Assembly: GCA_961205875.1 (NCBI GenBank)
Contig: OY540809.1
Coordinates: 14,396,267-14,460,266, forward strand
Length of the DNA: 64,000 bases
Source: Sialis fuliginosa
Lineage: Eukaryota > Arthropoda > Insecta > Megaloptera > Sialidae
Direction of reading: 5' to 3'
Shown piece by piece: positions 32,731 through 42,780 of the stretch (positions are counted from its first letter, which is position 1; each line of letters opens with the position of its first letter). The position numbers and the translations under genes were made by a program. The notes beneath the pieces are model-generated. The model had not been told where the DNA came from, made no database searches, and was given only the letters and a program-made list of their open reading frames with translations.

Positions 32731-33899
32731 TGTAACAGGTCACATTTAATATGTGAGTTACAGTGTGTGTATTTGATTTTGTTTAAGAACCTCTGGTTTT
32801 TGATTTGAAAACGTTTGTTTAAAAAAATATAGTTCGGCGATTTGACGATAGAAGACGAGTCAGTAGCCCTTAGGTGGTGAAAGAAGATAGAACTTGTGTG
32901 AGATATATTAAAATTAACAATTAAATAAAGCGTCGTATTAATAAAAAATAGTATTTAAAATAAAAGATAGTGAGTTTTGAAGTTAGAAGTTAATAAGAAG
33001 TGTTAAGAAAAGAGAATTTAGTGAATAATAATAATAATCATTTTGTAACAACGGAATTATTGAAAGAATAAGTATAAGTGAAATAGCAAGAGTAAGAGAT
33101 ATAGTATATTATTAGTCAGTGGAAGAAAGAAAGGGTGCTATAAAGCAAATTTAAAACATATGTGTTAATGAAAACGGAGCTAAAGCTTAAACCATCATAT
33201 TTAGAGTAAACCAATAAAATTAGAATTAAAGCAGTGTATAATGTTAAATGAATATTGAATAAAGTATTAAAAAAATCAAGAAATAAAATATTTAAACAAT
33301 AAACAAATATTATGTTGCAATAATATAATATAGAAAGAGACAGAACGTGAATGGTAGTGAAATAAACAGAGACAGTATTTTTTTGAATCTATAAAGAAAT
33401 TGACAGTTGAGAGTTGTTGAATGGAATAAAGTTTTGATATGAAGAAATAATACAGGATACAAGGAATAAAATATCGTTCAAGATAAGTTCATAATATTAG
33501 TTATTAATTAAGTTTGGTATTTGGACAGAGGTTAAAATTTTGAATTTATGTTTATTAATATAATAAATAAGGTTTTGGTTAAATTATATTTTTATAAGGA
33601 AGGATTTATATGTTAAGTATTATTATTAGTATTGGGCTATGGAATTCCATTGCAATATAATATCATAAGTAATATTAGTTTTAAAAATAGAATTTTGTTT
33701 GTAAGAGTTTGATATTATTAATGAATGGAAGAAATATATTAAGAATAAATAAATTCAGTTTAGAAGGAAATCCTTTTATTATTGAAATAATCCCAAACTT
33801 TTCAGATCATTTTTTTTTAGTAATTTTTTTATATTTAATTTTATTTGTAAGGTGCTGTCGGCAATCATACCTTTTTGAGTTTAAGACTGGACCATTACA
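32731..33899 (+). repeat. 5' LTR (1169 bp)
   Basis: It starts TGTAACAGGTCACATTTAAT and ends GGACCATTACA. It is equal in length to the 3' LTR, with no difference noticed on reading. The frame at 33709-33942 crosses its end and is not a gene. Confidence 0.93.
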
Positions 33900-33902
33900 G
33901 AT

Positions 33903-33920
33903 TGGGGGCTCAACCGGGAT
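33903..33920 (+). promoter_or_regulatory. Primer-binding site, tRNA-Pro type
   Basis: TGGGGGCTCAACCGGGAT begins 3 nt after the 5' LTR. It complements the 3' 18 nt expected of an insect tRNA-Pro, including the terminal TGG for CCA. Confidence 0.85.
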
Positions 33921-34000
33921 AAATAATAATAGAGATTTCTGAACTGAATTTGTTGTGTAAGAGAGAGGTTATATTGAGTATTTTGTTGTGTGTGAAAGGA

Positions 34001-35092
34001 ATGATGGCGGAAGGAAAAAATAATGTAGAAAGGACGGAAAGTTCTGACTATGATTCAGGGTTCGGGGCATCGACGCCCATCAGAAAAAATAATGAAATGG
34101 ATGACGTGAAAGATTTTCTTAGGGAAATGTGCAAGGAAATGAAAAGCTTAAAAAGTGAAGTCACAAAAATGAACGGTAAAATTAGCGATATTGAAAAAAG
34201 TAGGGAATTGGATGGTAAAGAGGCAGAAATAGTAGTTTTGAAAAAAGATATAGAGACAAAAAATGAAACAAAAATGTTAGATAGTGGAAAGGATTCAGAA
34301 GAAAGGGAGAACGGGAATAGGTGGTTATCAAGGGGTAGGGGAGAAGATTTCACAAAAATGGAACGTAATGAACACCCAATAGAATTCATTAGGCGTTTAG
34401 AAAAATATGTAAATTCAAATGGTCAGTTTATGAAAGAGAGAGATATTTTAGATATAATAGAGAAAAGTCTATGGGGGGAACACCTCGAGCTTTTTAAGGC
34501 TTGTGATATTGAAAATTTTGACGATTTCAAAAAATGGTTCAAGAAAAATTTCTGGTCCGAAAACAGGCAGCAGGAGGTGTTAAAAAAGTTATATAATACA
34601 AACAACTACAAATATTCGAGATTAGATAGGAAAGAGTATTTTATTAAGTTATATAATGAAGCGAAGTACCTCGAACCACCCATGAAAAAAGAAACAATAA
34701 TCAATATAATCACAAAACATTTTGAACCATGTATCTGGCCGTTATTAAGAGCAGTGGGGAGGTATGACGTCGCTGAGGTGTACAGCATTTTGGACGAGTC
34801 AGAAATAATATACCCGCGAAAATATGAAAATAACTATAATAGAAACTATGAACTAAACCGATATGATAATAATAACAGGTATGATAGGAATAGATATAAT
34901 AACAACGAAAGAAATTACAGTAGAGGGGACAACGGCCGAAATGACAATACAATTAACCAAGGGAATAGAGAAAATATTAATAGCAATAGAGAAGAAAATA
35001 AGGAAAGAAATTACGATAGAAATATGGAACAGAGGGGAGAAGAGAGAAATGGGAATACAAGGAGTGAAAGGCAGAATATGTCGGAAAACTAG
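34001..35092 (+). CDS. Gag-like protein of the LTR retrotransposon (363 aa)
   Basis: Of the open frame from 33950, the first ATG (34001, MMAEGKNN) is taken as the start; the upstream part begins only with TTG. Residues ~33-85 are coiled-coil-like (KEMKSLKSEVTKMNGKISD). Residues ~122-260 fit the retrotransposon Gag capsid pattern (HPIEFIRRLEKYV, then FKKWFKKNFW and QQEVLKKLYN). Residues ~274-363 are an Asn/Arg/Tyr-rich, basic tail likely to bind RNA. No CCHC zinc knuckle is visible. The family role of such proteins is to package element RNA into particles in the cytoplasm. The frame is intact, in line with a young insertion. Confidence 0.8.
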   Translation: MMAEGKNNVERTESSDYDSGFGASTPIRKNNEMDDVKDFLREMCKEMKSLKSEVTKMNGKISDIEKSRELDGKEAEIVVLKKDIETKNETKMLDSGKDSEERENGNRWLSRGRGEDFTKMERNEHPIEFIRRLEKYVNSNGQFMKERDILDIIEKSLWGEHLELFKACDIENFDDFKKWFKKNFWSENRQQEVLKKLYNTNNYKYSRLDRKEYFIKLYNEAKYLEPPMKKETIINIITKHFEPCIWPLLRAVGRYDVAEVYSILDESEIIYPRKYENNYNRNYELNRYDNNNRYDRNRYNNNERNYSRGDNGRNDNTINQGNRENINSNREENKERNYDRNMEQRGEERNGNTRSERQNMSEN

Positions 35093-35118
35093 GAGGCGCA
35101 TATTACCGACAGCCCGGA

Positions 35119-36354
35119 GTGATGTGCGTGGAGAGAAACGGGTTAACTAAAAGAGAAGATGAGGATTTGAAGAAGGAAAATTTAAAGGTGAAAATAAATG
35201 ATAATGGAGTTGTTATGTTAAAAGAATCTATAATAGAAGAAAACGAGGAGAGTGCAGGTTTAGATATTTTGTTAAAAGGAGAAGATCTATTATATGAAAA
35301 GAAGAATGATAATAATGACGAAGTTTTAGAAAATGAGAGAGCGGAGGGTTTGAAGAGAATATTGTTGATATGTGAGAATTATGCGAAGGAAAAAGAAAAA
35401 AAAAGGGAGTCAGTAGAAAATCAATTTATTAAAAATGAGCAAAATTTTGAAGTTACCGGAAAAAGTAAGTTAAATACCGAAAAATATGATACGCGAAGGG
35501 AAAGAAAAAGGTTAAGGGAAACGGGAGAAGAAGCGATTGAGGGAAATGTAGGATTAGAAAATTTATTCAGAGAAAAAGAAGTAACGAAAGAATCAGTAAA
35601 GGTACAAAACGAGGGCGTCTTAGGAAAATACTTATTAAATAAAGAAATAATCACAGAATCAGTAAAGGTAGAAGACGAGTGCGTCCTAAGGAAAGATTTA
35701 ATGTCAGTCGAAAGATTAAAAGTCATAGAAGAGAATCAGAATAAGGAAAATACTGAAGAAATCAAGGGAGTTAAAGATTCAGAAGGCGAAGAATTAAATT
35801 TAGACATATTATTTTTATTAGATGAGAAATATTGTGAGAAAAAGGAAGAAAATAGCGAAAATGACTGGAAGAAGAATATTGATGAAGATAGAGAAACAAT
35901 TTCAGAAATAATTGATGAAGTAAAATTAAATATCAGAAGTATAAATGAAATAGATGTAAAAGAAATAGTCGATAGGAATTACAAAAGTAAACTAGAGTTT
36001 CAGAATATGTGGAGAAAAAACTTGAATATTGACAAAGAAATGAACCGAATGCTGCGACGAAGGGCGAGAAAGTTTAAGATGATGAAATTTAGAGGGAAAG
36101 CTAGAAAAAAGAAAGATATTTTGATAATGGACAGAAAATTATTAATAAAGACGAATGAAATATTAAATAAGTTTAAGTTAGAGAAAAAGAAAAATGTACG
36201 TTTTCGGATAGAGGAACTGAAAAGAGGAAGTAATGAGAATAAAAGTTTTAAGCATGTAAAGAAAAAATTTAAGTCAGAAATATTTTTCAAGGAATTATTT
36301 ACTGCCAACTTAAAACCTTATTATAAAGAGGTGTATGAGTGGGAAAATGAGTAG
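35119..36354 (+). CDS. Second ORF of the LTR retrotransposon, function unknown (~410 aa)
   Basis: The first true ATG is at 35122; the codon before it is GTG. It follows gag by 26 bp in a different phase, so it might be reached by frameshift, reinitiation or splicing. The protein is strongly charged (Lys/Glu-rich) with recurrent short motifs: LDILLKGEDLL, LENLFREKEV, LNLDILFLLDEKY and a twice-used ESVKV (residues ~155-200). It has a very basic stretch (MLRRRARKFKMMKFRGKARK) near residue 310. No protease, RT, RNase H or integrase motif (such as YxDD or DD35E) was seen. It may be an accessory or structural protein, or a spacer that replaced pol. The frame is intact over 400 codons, which argues that it is or was translated. 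Confidence 0.65.
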   Translation: MMCVERNGLTKREDEDLKKENLKVKINDNGVVMLKESIIEENEESAGLDILLKGEDLLYEKKNDNNDEVLENERAEGLKRILLICENYAKEKEKKRESVENQFIKNEQNFEVTGKSKLNTEKYDTRRERKRLRETGEEAIEGNVGLENLFREKEVTKESVKVQNEGVLGKYLLNKEIITESVKVEDECVLRKDLMSVERLKVIEENQNKENTEEIKGVKDSEGEELNLDILFLLDEKYCEKKEENSENDWKKNIDEDRETISEIIDEVKLNIRSINEIDVKEIVDRNYKSKLEFQNMWRKNLNIDKEMNRMLRRRARKFKMMKFRGKARKKKDILIMDRKLLIKTNEILNKFKLEKKKNVRFRIEELKRGSNENKSFKHVKKKFKSEIFFKELFTANLKPYYKEVYEWENE

Positions 36355-36520
36355 TTATAATATTATGTTAGTATTAAGTTGAAAAATGTTATTAGTTGTA
36401 AGATGTATTTAGTTTTAAGATTAGGGATAGATTAATTAAAATAAATATTGATAAATAAGATGTTTCATGAGGACATGAAAAGAAAAATTTCTTCAGTGGA
36501 ATAAATTTTTGTCGAATTGG

Positions 36521-36531
36521 TAGGGGAGATC
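36521..36531 (+). promoter_or_regulatory. Polypurine tract of the LTR retrotransposon
   Basis: TAGGGGAGATC directly precedes the 3' LTR, in the position where plus-strand DNA synthesis is primed. Confidence 0.65.
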
Positions 36532-37700
36532 TGTAACAGGTCACATTTAATATGTGAGTTACAGTGTGTGTATTTGATTTTGTTTAAGAACCTCTGGTTT
36601 TTGATTTGAAAACGTTTGTTTAAAAAAATATAGTTCGGCGATTTGACGATAGAAGACGAGTCAGTAGCCCTTAGGTGGTGAAAGAAGATAGAACTTGTGT
36701 GAGATATATTAAAATTAACAATTAAATAAAGCGTCGTATTAATAAAAAATAGTATTTAAAATAAAAGATAGTGAGTTTTGAAGTTAGAAGTTAATAAGAA
36801 GTGTTAAGAAAAGAGAATTTAGTGAATAATAATAATAATCATTTTGTAACAACGGAATTATTGAAAGAATAAGTATAAGTGAAATAGCAAGAGTAAGAGA
36901 TATAGTATATTATTAGTCAGTGGAAGAAAGAAAGGGTGCTATAAAGCAAATTTAAAACATATGTGTTAATGAAAACGGAGCTAAAGCTTAAACCATCATA
37001 TTTAGAGTAAACCAATAAAATTAGAATTAAAGCAGTGTATAATGTTAAATGAATATTGAATAAAGTATTAAAAAAATCAAGAAATAAAATATTTAAACAA
37101 TAAACAAATATTATGTTGCAATAATATAATATAGAAAGAGACAGAACGTGAATGGTAGTGAAATAAACAGAGACAGTATTTTTTTGAATCTATAAAGAAA
37201 TTGACAGTTGAGAGTTGTTGAATGGAATAAAGTTTTGATATGAAGAAATAATACAGGATACAAGGAATAAAATATCGTTCAAGATAAGTTCATAATATTA
37301 GTTATTAATTAAGTTTGGTATTTGGACAGAGGTTAAAATTTTGAATTTATGTTTATTAATATAATAAATAAGGTTTTGGTTAAATTATATTTTTATAAGG
37401 AAGGATTTATATGTTAAGTATTATTATTAGTATTGGGCTATGGAATTCCATTGCAATATAATATCATAAGTAATATTAGTTTTAAAAATAGAATTTTGTT
37501 TGTAAGAGTTTGATATTATTAATGAATGGAAGAAATATATTAAGAATAAATAAATTCAGTTTAGAAGGAAATCCTTTTATTATTGAAATAATCCCAAACT
37601 TTTCAGATCATTTTTTTTTAGTAATTTTTTTATATTTAATTTTATTTGTAAGGTGCTGTCGGCAATCATACCTTTTTGAGTTTAAGACTGGACCATTACA
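36532..37700 (+). repeat. 3' LTR (1169 bp)
   Basis: Direct repeat of 32731-33899 with the same ends, followed by the target duplication CCCT. Confidence 0.93.
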
Positions 37701-38930
37701 CCCTGCACAAAAACAAGGCATTTTGAAATTTGGTTGAAATTTTTACAATTCTTGTTCAGCACACTTTGATACATATATCAAAAATATATCTTAAGTGCAA
37801 AACCCATAACTTTTGTTATATGTTATAGTTAACATATAACAAAATTTAAAGTACACTTTTAAACCTTTTTATTATTACATTTTATTTTTATTTTTTTAAA
37901 TAATATTTTAATTTAAATAATAATCGACTAAAGTTAATTTACATAAAGCAAACCATAAAATGAGTACAGTAATCCCTCTATTTACACTGTCAATTGGTTA
38001 CAGGAAGTCAGCGACCTTCCATTCTGACATTTTCACCATGATGTCTGTGTGTCGGTCTGTCTGTCTGTCTGTCTGTAGACGTTGTAACTCAAATACAGCA
38101 AATCGTAAAAGGGGGAAATTTTATATTTAAGATTAATTTTTGTCTGGGAAGAAAATCTCTTATTTTTGATAGCGATTTTTCAACTGGAAACGGATGTTTT
38201 ACTGATGTCATTTTTCGAATTATTTTTGAAAATGTGCGAATTAGAGAAAAGTGATCAAGTTAAAAATTTTATTAGTATGAATAAAGAAAAAAAGTTTGAC
38301 ATATCATCAAAATAATTATCAATACATTTTTTTTCTATGAAAAGTGAAATTAGAACCATGTTTATCTAAAAATTTTTGAATTTTAGATTTTGTTAAAAGT
38401 ATGCTTAAGTAACTTTTGAACGCGTGGTCGGAATTGATTTTAGCTCACCGCAAGAAACTATTTGTAATTCAAAAATTCATTCTCAAAATTTTTGAAAAAC
38501 TGAAACTTTGAAGGACCATATCTCGAGAACGGTTTTAAATACCATCCTACGGTTTGAAAATTTCAACTTTTCACTTCATTTTCTATACAAAAAATACACT
38601 TTTAACGAAATCTAAAAATCATTTTTTTTTTTAGTCATATTTCATGGTTTAAATTACAATTTTCCATAGAAATATTAATTTAAAGATAAGAAAATAAGAA
38701 GAAACATCATAACTGACATTATAAATAATAATATTTATTATTTTTCATGTAATTTTTTAATTTAAATCACATTTATTTAAACATAAAAATACGCGAATAT
38801 AAAAAAAGAAGAAAATTGCTTACACTCGCATCGGGTCACAACCGTGATCCGAAATATTAACGATCCACACCTGAATTCAACGCCAATACACACAAAATTT
38901 AACAAAATAATATGTATTTCGATATAAATA

Positions 38931-41278
38931 TTAGGGTGGTCCTTATTTTTGAACTTTCGATTTTTTTACTCCGTACCCCCCCAATTTATTCGTTTTCATG
39001 AGAGTTGAATTTGTGTTAAATTTGGTCATAATAAACCAACCCCTTCCCGTGCCGAATGAGGGTTGAAAAAAGTCCAAATAGGGTAGTTTTATTGTTTTTT
39101 GCGTTTAATTAAAAAAATAAAGCAATTAGCATAAACATGTATATAATATTTATTATAGAGTGTAAAATTGCCTACAAAAAATGTTCTCATAGTATATCAC
39201 GGATATCTATTATTTTTCATGAAAAATAATAAATACGAAATGTTTCATTTATTTGAAAAAAATGATTTTTTCACGGTAATGTATGTAAATATATTTTATG
39301 AATGGTAGGAGATACCCAGTAACGTACCTACGAGAGAGAGGGGGACAAAGGGGGCATTTGCCCCGGGTGGCAGTTTGTTAAGGGTGGCAAAATTGTAGAT
39401 TGGGGGCGGCAAACTTGAGGTAGCATCCAAAAAAAAAGTTAATCAAAATTACTAGAAAGATGCAAAATTGTATATTGCCAGCGACAAATTTGAGAAAAAA
39501 GTCTTTAGTTTTCATATTTAGCATATAGTGCAAGGGGAGGGTGGCAAGTTTTCCAATTGTTCCGGGCGGCAGAAACCTACGATACAACTTTTTATATAAA
39601 AAAAACTTTAATTTAATTTTCTACAAAAAGATATTCTAGAAAAATCGTTGAAATAGGATTTATTGAATATTTAATTTACAAATACTAAAAATGTCAGTTT
39701 GAAAGTTTATAATTATTTAATTGCTACTAATTATAAGATTTTCTCATAGTTTCACGCTTGTTATTTGGGTACTTTCGGCGATAATCTTGAACTGTCTGAA
39801 AAAGATAATACAAATTAATATTAAACATTATAGATAATAATTATTGAAAAAATATTTTTACTTGTAATAAGAATTGTTTTTACTCTTTTTTTTTGGTGAT
39901 CGTACTGTTAAATTCTTCTATTAGCTTAACATGGCGTTCAGCAATATCATTCACAACTTTTATTGAGCCAATTATATTTTTTGCTATTTTATAGTCTTCA
40001 TTTTCTTTCCATAATATTGGATCCATTGATAAAAAATCGGTTTTTATACCAAATCGACTAAAAAGTTTTATTGACTTTGGAGTAATAAGTTCAACAGGCA
40101 GATCTCGATTTATGAAATTAGGTATATCTTCCATTGTTAATGAAAGTTTTTTTTAACTTCTCCTACTTGTTCTTCGTCATTTTTATTTTCACTCATTAAC
40201 ATTTTCAATGCCATTTTTTGTTTTTGTTCTAATGTAATACGGTCATCAAAAATTGAAAATGCAACACATTCGTCACTAAGGTACCATAAGTGATTAATGA
40301 ACTTTTTTAATGCAATTAATTAAATGTTAAGCTGTGGAAGAATTTAACAGTACGATCACCAAAAATGAAGAGCAAAAACAATTCTTATTACAAGTAAAAA
40401 TATTTTTTCAATAATTATTATCTACAATGTTTAATATTAATTTGTATTATCTTTTTCAGACAGTTCAAGATTATTGCCGAAAGTACCCAAATAACAACCG
40501 TGAAACTATGTGAAAATCATATAATTAGTAGCAATTAAATAATTATAAACTTTCAAACTGACATTTTTAGTATTTGTAAATTAAATATTCAATAAATATA
40601 TAAAAAGTTGTATCGTAGGTTTCTGCCGCCCGGAACAATTGGAAAACTTGCCACCCTCCCCTTGCACTATATGCTAAATATGAAAACTAAAGACTTTTTT
40701 CTCAAATTTGTCGCTGGCAATATACAATTTTGCATCTTTCTAGTAATTTTGATTAACTTTTTTTTTGGATGCTACCTCAAGTTTGCCGCCCCCAATCTAC
40801 AATTTTGTCACCCTTAACAAACTGCCACCCGGGGCAAATGCCCCTTTTGTCCCCCTCCCCCTCGTAGGTACGTTACTGGGTATCTCCTACCATTCATAAA
40901 ATATATTTACATACATTACCGTGAAAAAATCATTTTTTTCAAATAAATGAAACATTTCGTATTTATTATTTTTCATGAAAAATAATAGATATCCGTTATA
41001 TACTATGAGAACATTTTTTGTAGGCAATTTTACACTCTATAATAAATATTATATACATGTTCATGCTAATTGCTTTATTTTTTTAATTAAACGCAAAAAA
41101 CAATAAAACTACCCTATTTGGACTTTTTTCAACCCTCATTCGGCACGGGAAGGGATTGGTTTATCATGACCAAATTTAACACAAATTCAACTCTCATAAT
41201 AACGAACAAATTGGGGGGGTACGGAGTTAAAAATATAAAAAAAAAATTTCCTTCATCTATAAATAAGGACCACCCTAA
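38931..41278. mobile_element. Large palindromic element, arms ~0.95 kb, TTAGGGTGGTCC ends
   Basis: Left arm 38931-39905 is mirrored by right arm 40335-41278, with TA on both sides. The loop (about 39905-40335) holds a coding remnant. Identical 69-codon frames at 39378-39587 (minus) and 40608-40817 (plus) are simply the two arms and not genes. The arms include GC-richer text (CCGGGGCAAATGCCCC) shared with other insect repeats. Confidence 0.8.
39880..40330 (-). pseudogene. Frameshifted coding remnant in the palindrome loop
   Basis: The minus strand reads LIALKKFINHLWYLSDECVA, then FDDRITLEQKQKMALKMLM, into an A-run. After a one-base phase change it continues as LSLTMEDIPNFINRDLPVEL and onward to a stop at 39880 (84 codons from the internal Met). 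The WYLS...FD pattern reminds me of proteins often found in insect mobile elements, but I cannot assign a family. The break in the A-run and the missing 5' part show that it is not an intact gene. Confidence 0.5.
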
Positions 41279-41600
41279 TAAATATGTATTATAAAAAAGT
41301 AAAAATCACATTTTTAGATTCATTAATAAAGAATTAACAATCACGGATAAGCCAAGAAGCTAAGAAAAACATAGATACAATATTAGAATACAAGTATTTG
41401 CACTTTTTCAAAAATAATTCGAATATTCAAAAATTGATAAGAGTAAACATCCGTTTCCAGTTTAGAAAAAAAATCATTTGATACATGTAGAGAATATTAA
41501 TATTATCTATAGTTAATGTTCCATTAATTTTATTCTATCATTTATAAGTTTATCAGACATATTTTTGGTAAAATTAGAAACACATACACTGTTAACTCTC

Positions 41601-42422
41601 ACAAGGGGAAGCAACAGCACGGTTAATGAGAATTTCAATGAGCTTGTGGTATGTCAAACTAGAGCAAAAATAAAAAGACACGTGTCCAACAATTTGATCT
41701 CATAGGCCTTAATTACAAAGATAATTAACTTTGAAAATTTGTGTATTCAATATAACTGTGTATTATGTTCGCTCGAAACACGCCCCTGCGGTCAACGCAC
41801 TGGCGTCTCGCCTGGAAAACGATGGTTCGAATCTTGGTTTTAAGATTTTGATTTTAATTTTTATTTACAATTATTTTTTATTTTTTTGTACACATTACCT
41901 CTACCACTTGCGTAAAAATCGATAAATTAGACATAAATAAAACATATATTATTATTGACAATATATGTCTGTGGTTTCTTTCAAGTTTGTTTTTTATTAA
42001 AACTTTTAAATTTATTAATTAAAAACTAATGAGTTGTGTCAATAATAAATTAAATTTACTTTAAAACAAATTAATAATTATGTACTGGCGTATATATCAA
42101 TATTTTCATGTGAAATCATTTTATTTTTTTATTTTCGGGTTTTAATTCTGAAAATGTAAATTCTGTAATTTACTAGTTAATGAAAATATTTTTATTTGGT
42201 TTAATTTGTGTGTAAATAATTTAAACACGATTTTACGACAGCATTATTACACGAACATAATACACGGTTATATTGAATACACAAATTTTCAAAGTTAATT
42301 ATCTTTGTAATTAAGGCCTATGAGATCAAATTGTTGGACACGTGTCTTTTTATTTTTGCTCTAGTTTGACATACCACAAGCTCATTGAAATTCTCATTAA
42401 CCGTGCTGTTGCTTCCCCTTGT
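41601..42422. mobile_element. Palindromic element with tRNA-like loop
   Basis: ACAAGGGGAAGCAACAGCAC at the left is mirrored at the right (ends GCTTCCCCTTGT). The arms run about 170 bp, to 41772 and from 42255. Arm identity is high. The loop (41773-42254) contains a tRNA-like sequence and AT-rich DNA. Confidence 0.8.
41775..41838 (+). repeat. tRNA-like sequence with polymerase III box motifs
   Basis: GCGGTCAACGCACTGGCG resembles a tRNA D-arm region, and GGTTCGAATC at 41824-41833 is a canonical B box. The acceptor stem does not close convincingly and the anticodon region is short. This looks like a tRNA-derived (SINE-type) remnant and not a working tRNA gene. Confidence 0.5.
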
Positions 42423-42780
42423 CAGTATTACGTTTAAGAAAGTCCCGTGGCTCCCATGACAGATATTTTAAATAAAATTTAACAAATTTCTGACAGCAAA
42501 AAAAACAAGTTTTTGATTGTCTATCATTAACTACCTATGATAAAAATGTCATATTTATATATAATGTTTATTCAAATTCAATCAAATTTTTAATCACATA
42601 AATTCACTATTACATATTTTTCCATATACGGAATAAAGTTCGGTGAATATCCGAGTTCCGTTATACATGTGCGTGGTGACAACCGGTGTCTAGTAGATTA
42701 GTGAACATATAAAACTTTTTCAACCGCGTAAATGGAGGGATTACTGTACATTGTACATATATTACATTCCTCCTGAACAT

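Larger units (their letters stand above)
32731..37700 (+). mobile_element. Young non-autonomous LTR retrotransposon (gag, no pol)
   Basis: Two direct repeats of equal length (1169 bp) flank a 2632-bp interior. The element is bounded by the duplication CCCT (32727-32730 and 37701-37704), a 4-bp target site as in Ty3/Gypsy-type elements. Termini are TGTAAC...TTACA. A primer-binding site matching the 3' end of tRNA-Pro follows the 5' LTR, and a purine tract precedes the 3' LTR. The interior encodes a Gag-like protein and one unrecognised basic/acidic protein. No protease, reverse transcriptase, RNase H or integrase is present. The LTRs read as identical by eye, so insertion is recent. Movement would need enzymes supplied by a related element. 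Confidence 0.92.
37967..42746. mobile_element. pogo/Tigger-like DNA element holding nested palindromes
   Basis: It starts CAGTAATCCCTCTATTTAC and ends with the mirror GTAAATGGAGGGATTACTG. TA lies on each side (37965-37966 and 42747-42748). CAGT...ACTG ends with a TA target are typical of the pogo/Tigger branch of Tc1/mariner. Inner inverted matches (GGAAACGGATGTTTACT-like near 38187 and 41445) support long arms. A CTGT microsatellite lies near 38055-38077. No full transposase was found. Two other palindromic elements (38931-41278, 41601-42422) are inserted inside. Confidence 0.7.

Noticed and set aside
33709..33942. 77-codon frame and its twin at 37510
   Set aside because: They are LTR sequence read across the LTR edge; the C-termini differ only because the flanks differ.
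34001..36354. Endogenous retrovirus with envelope
   Set aside because: The second ORF has no signal peptide, cleavage site or membrane segment, and there is no pol. A non-autonomous LTR retrotransposon explains it better.
39378..40817. Identical 69-codon proteins on opposite strands
   Set aside because: They are the two arms of one palindrome, with no domain and no independent support.
41775..41838. Functional tRNA gene
   Set aside because: Only the B box and part of the D arm are convincing. The acceptor stem does not pair and no clean anticodon loop is present, so it was kept only as a tRNA-like repeat.
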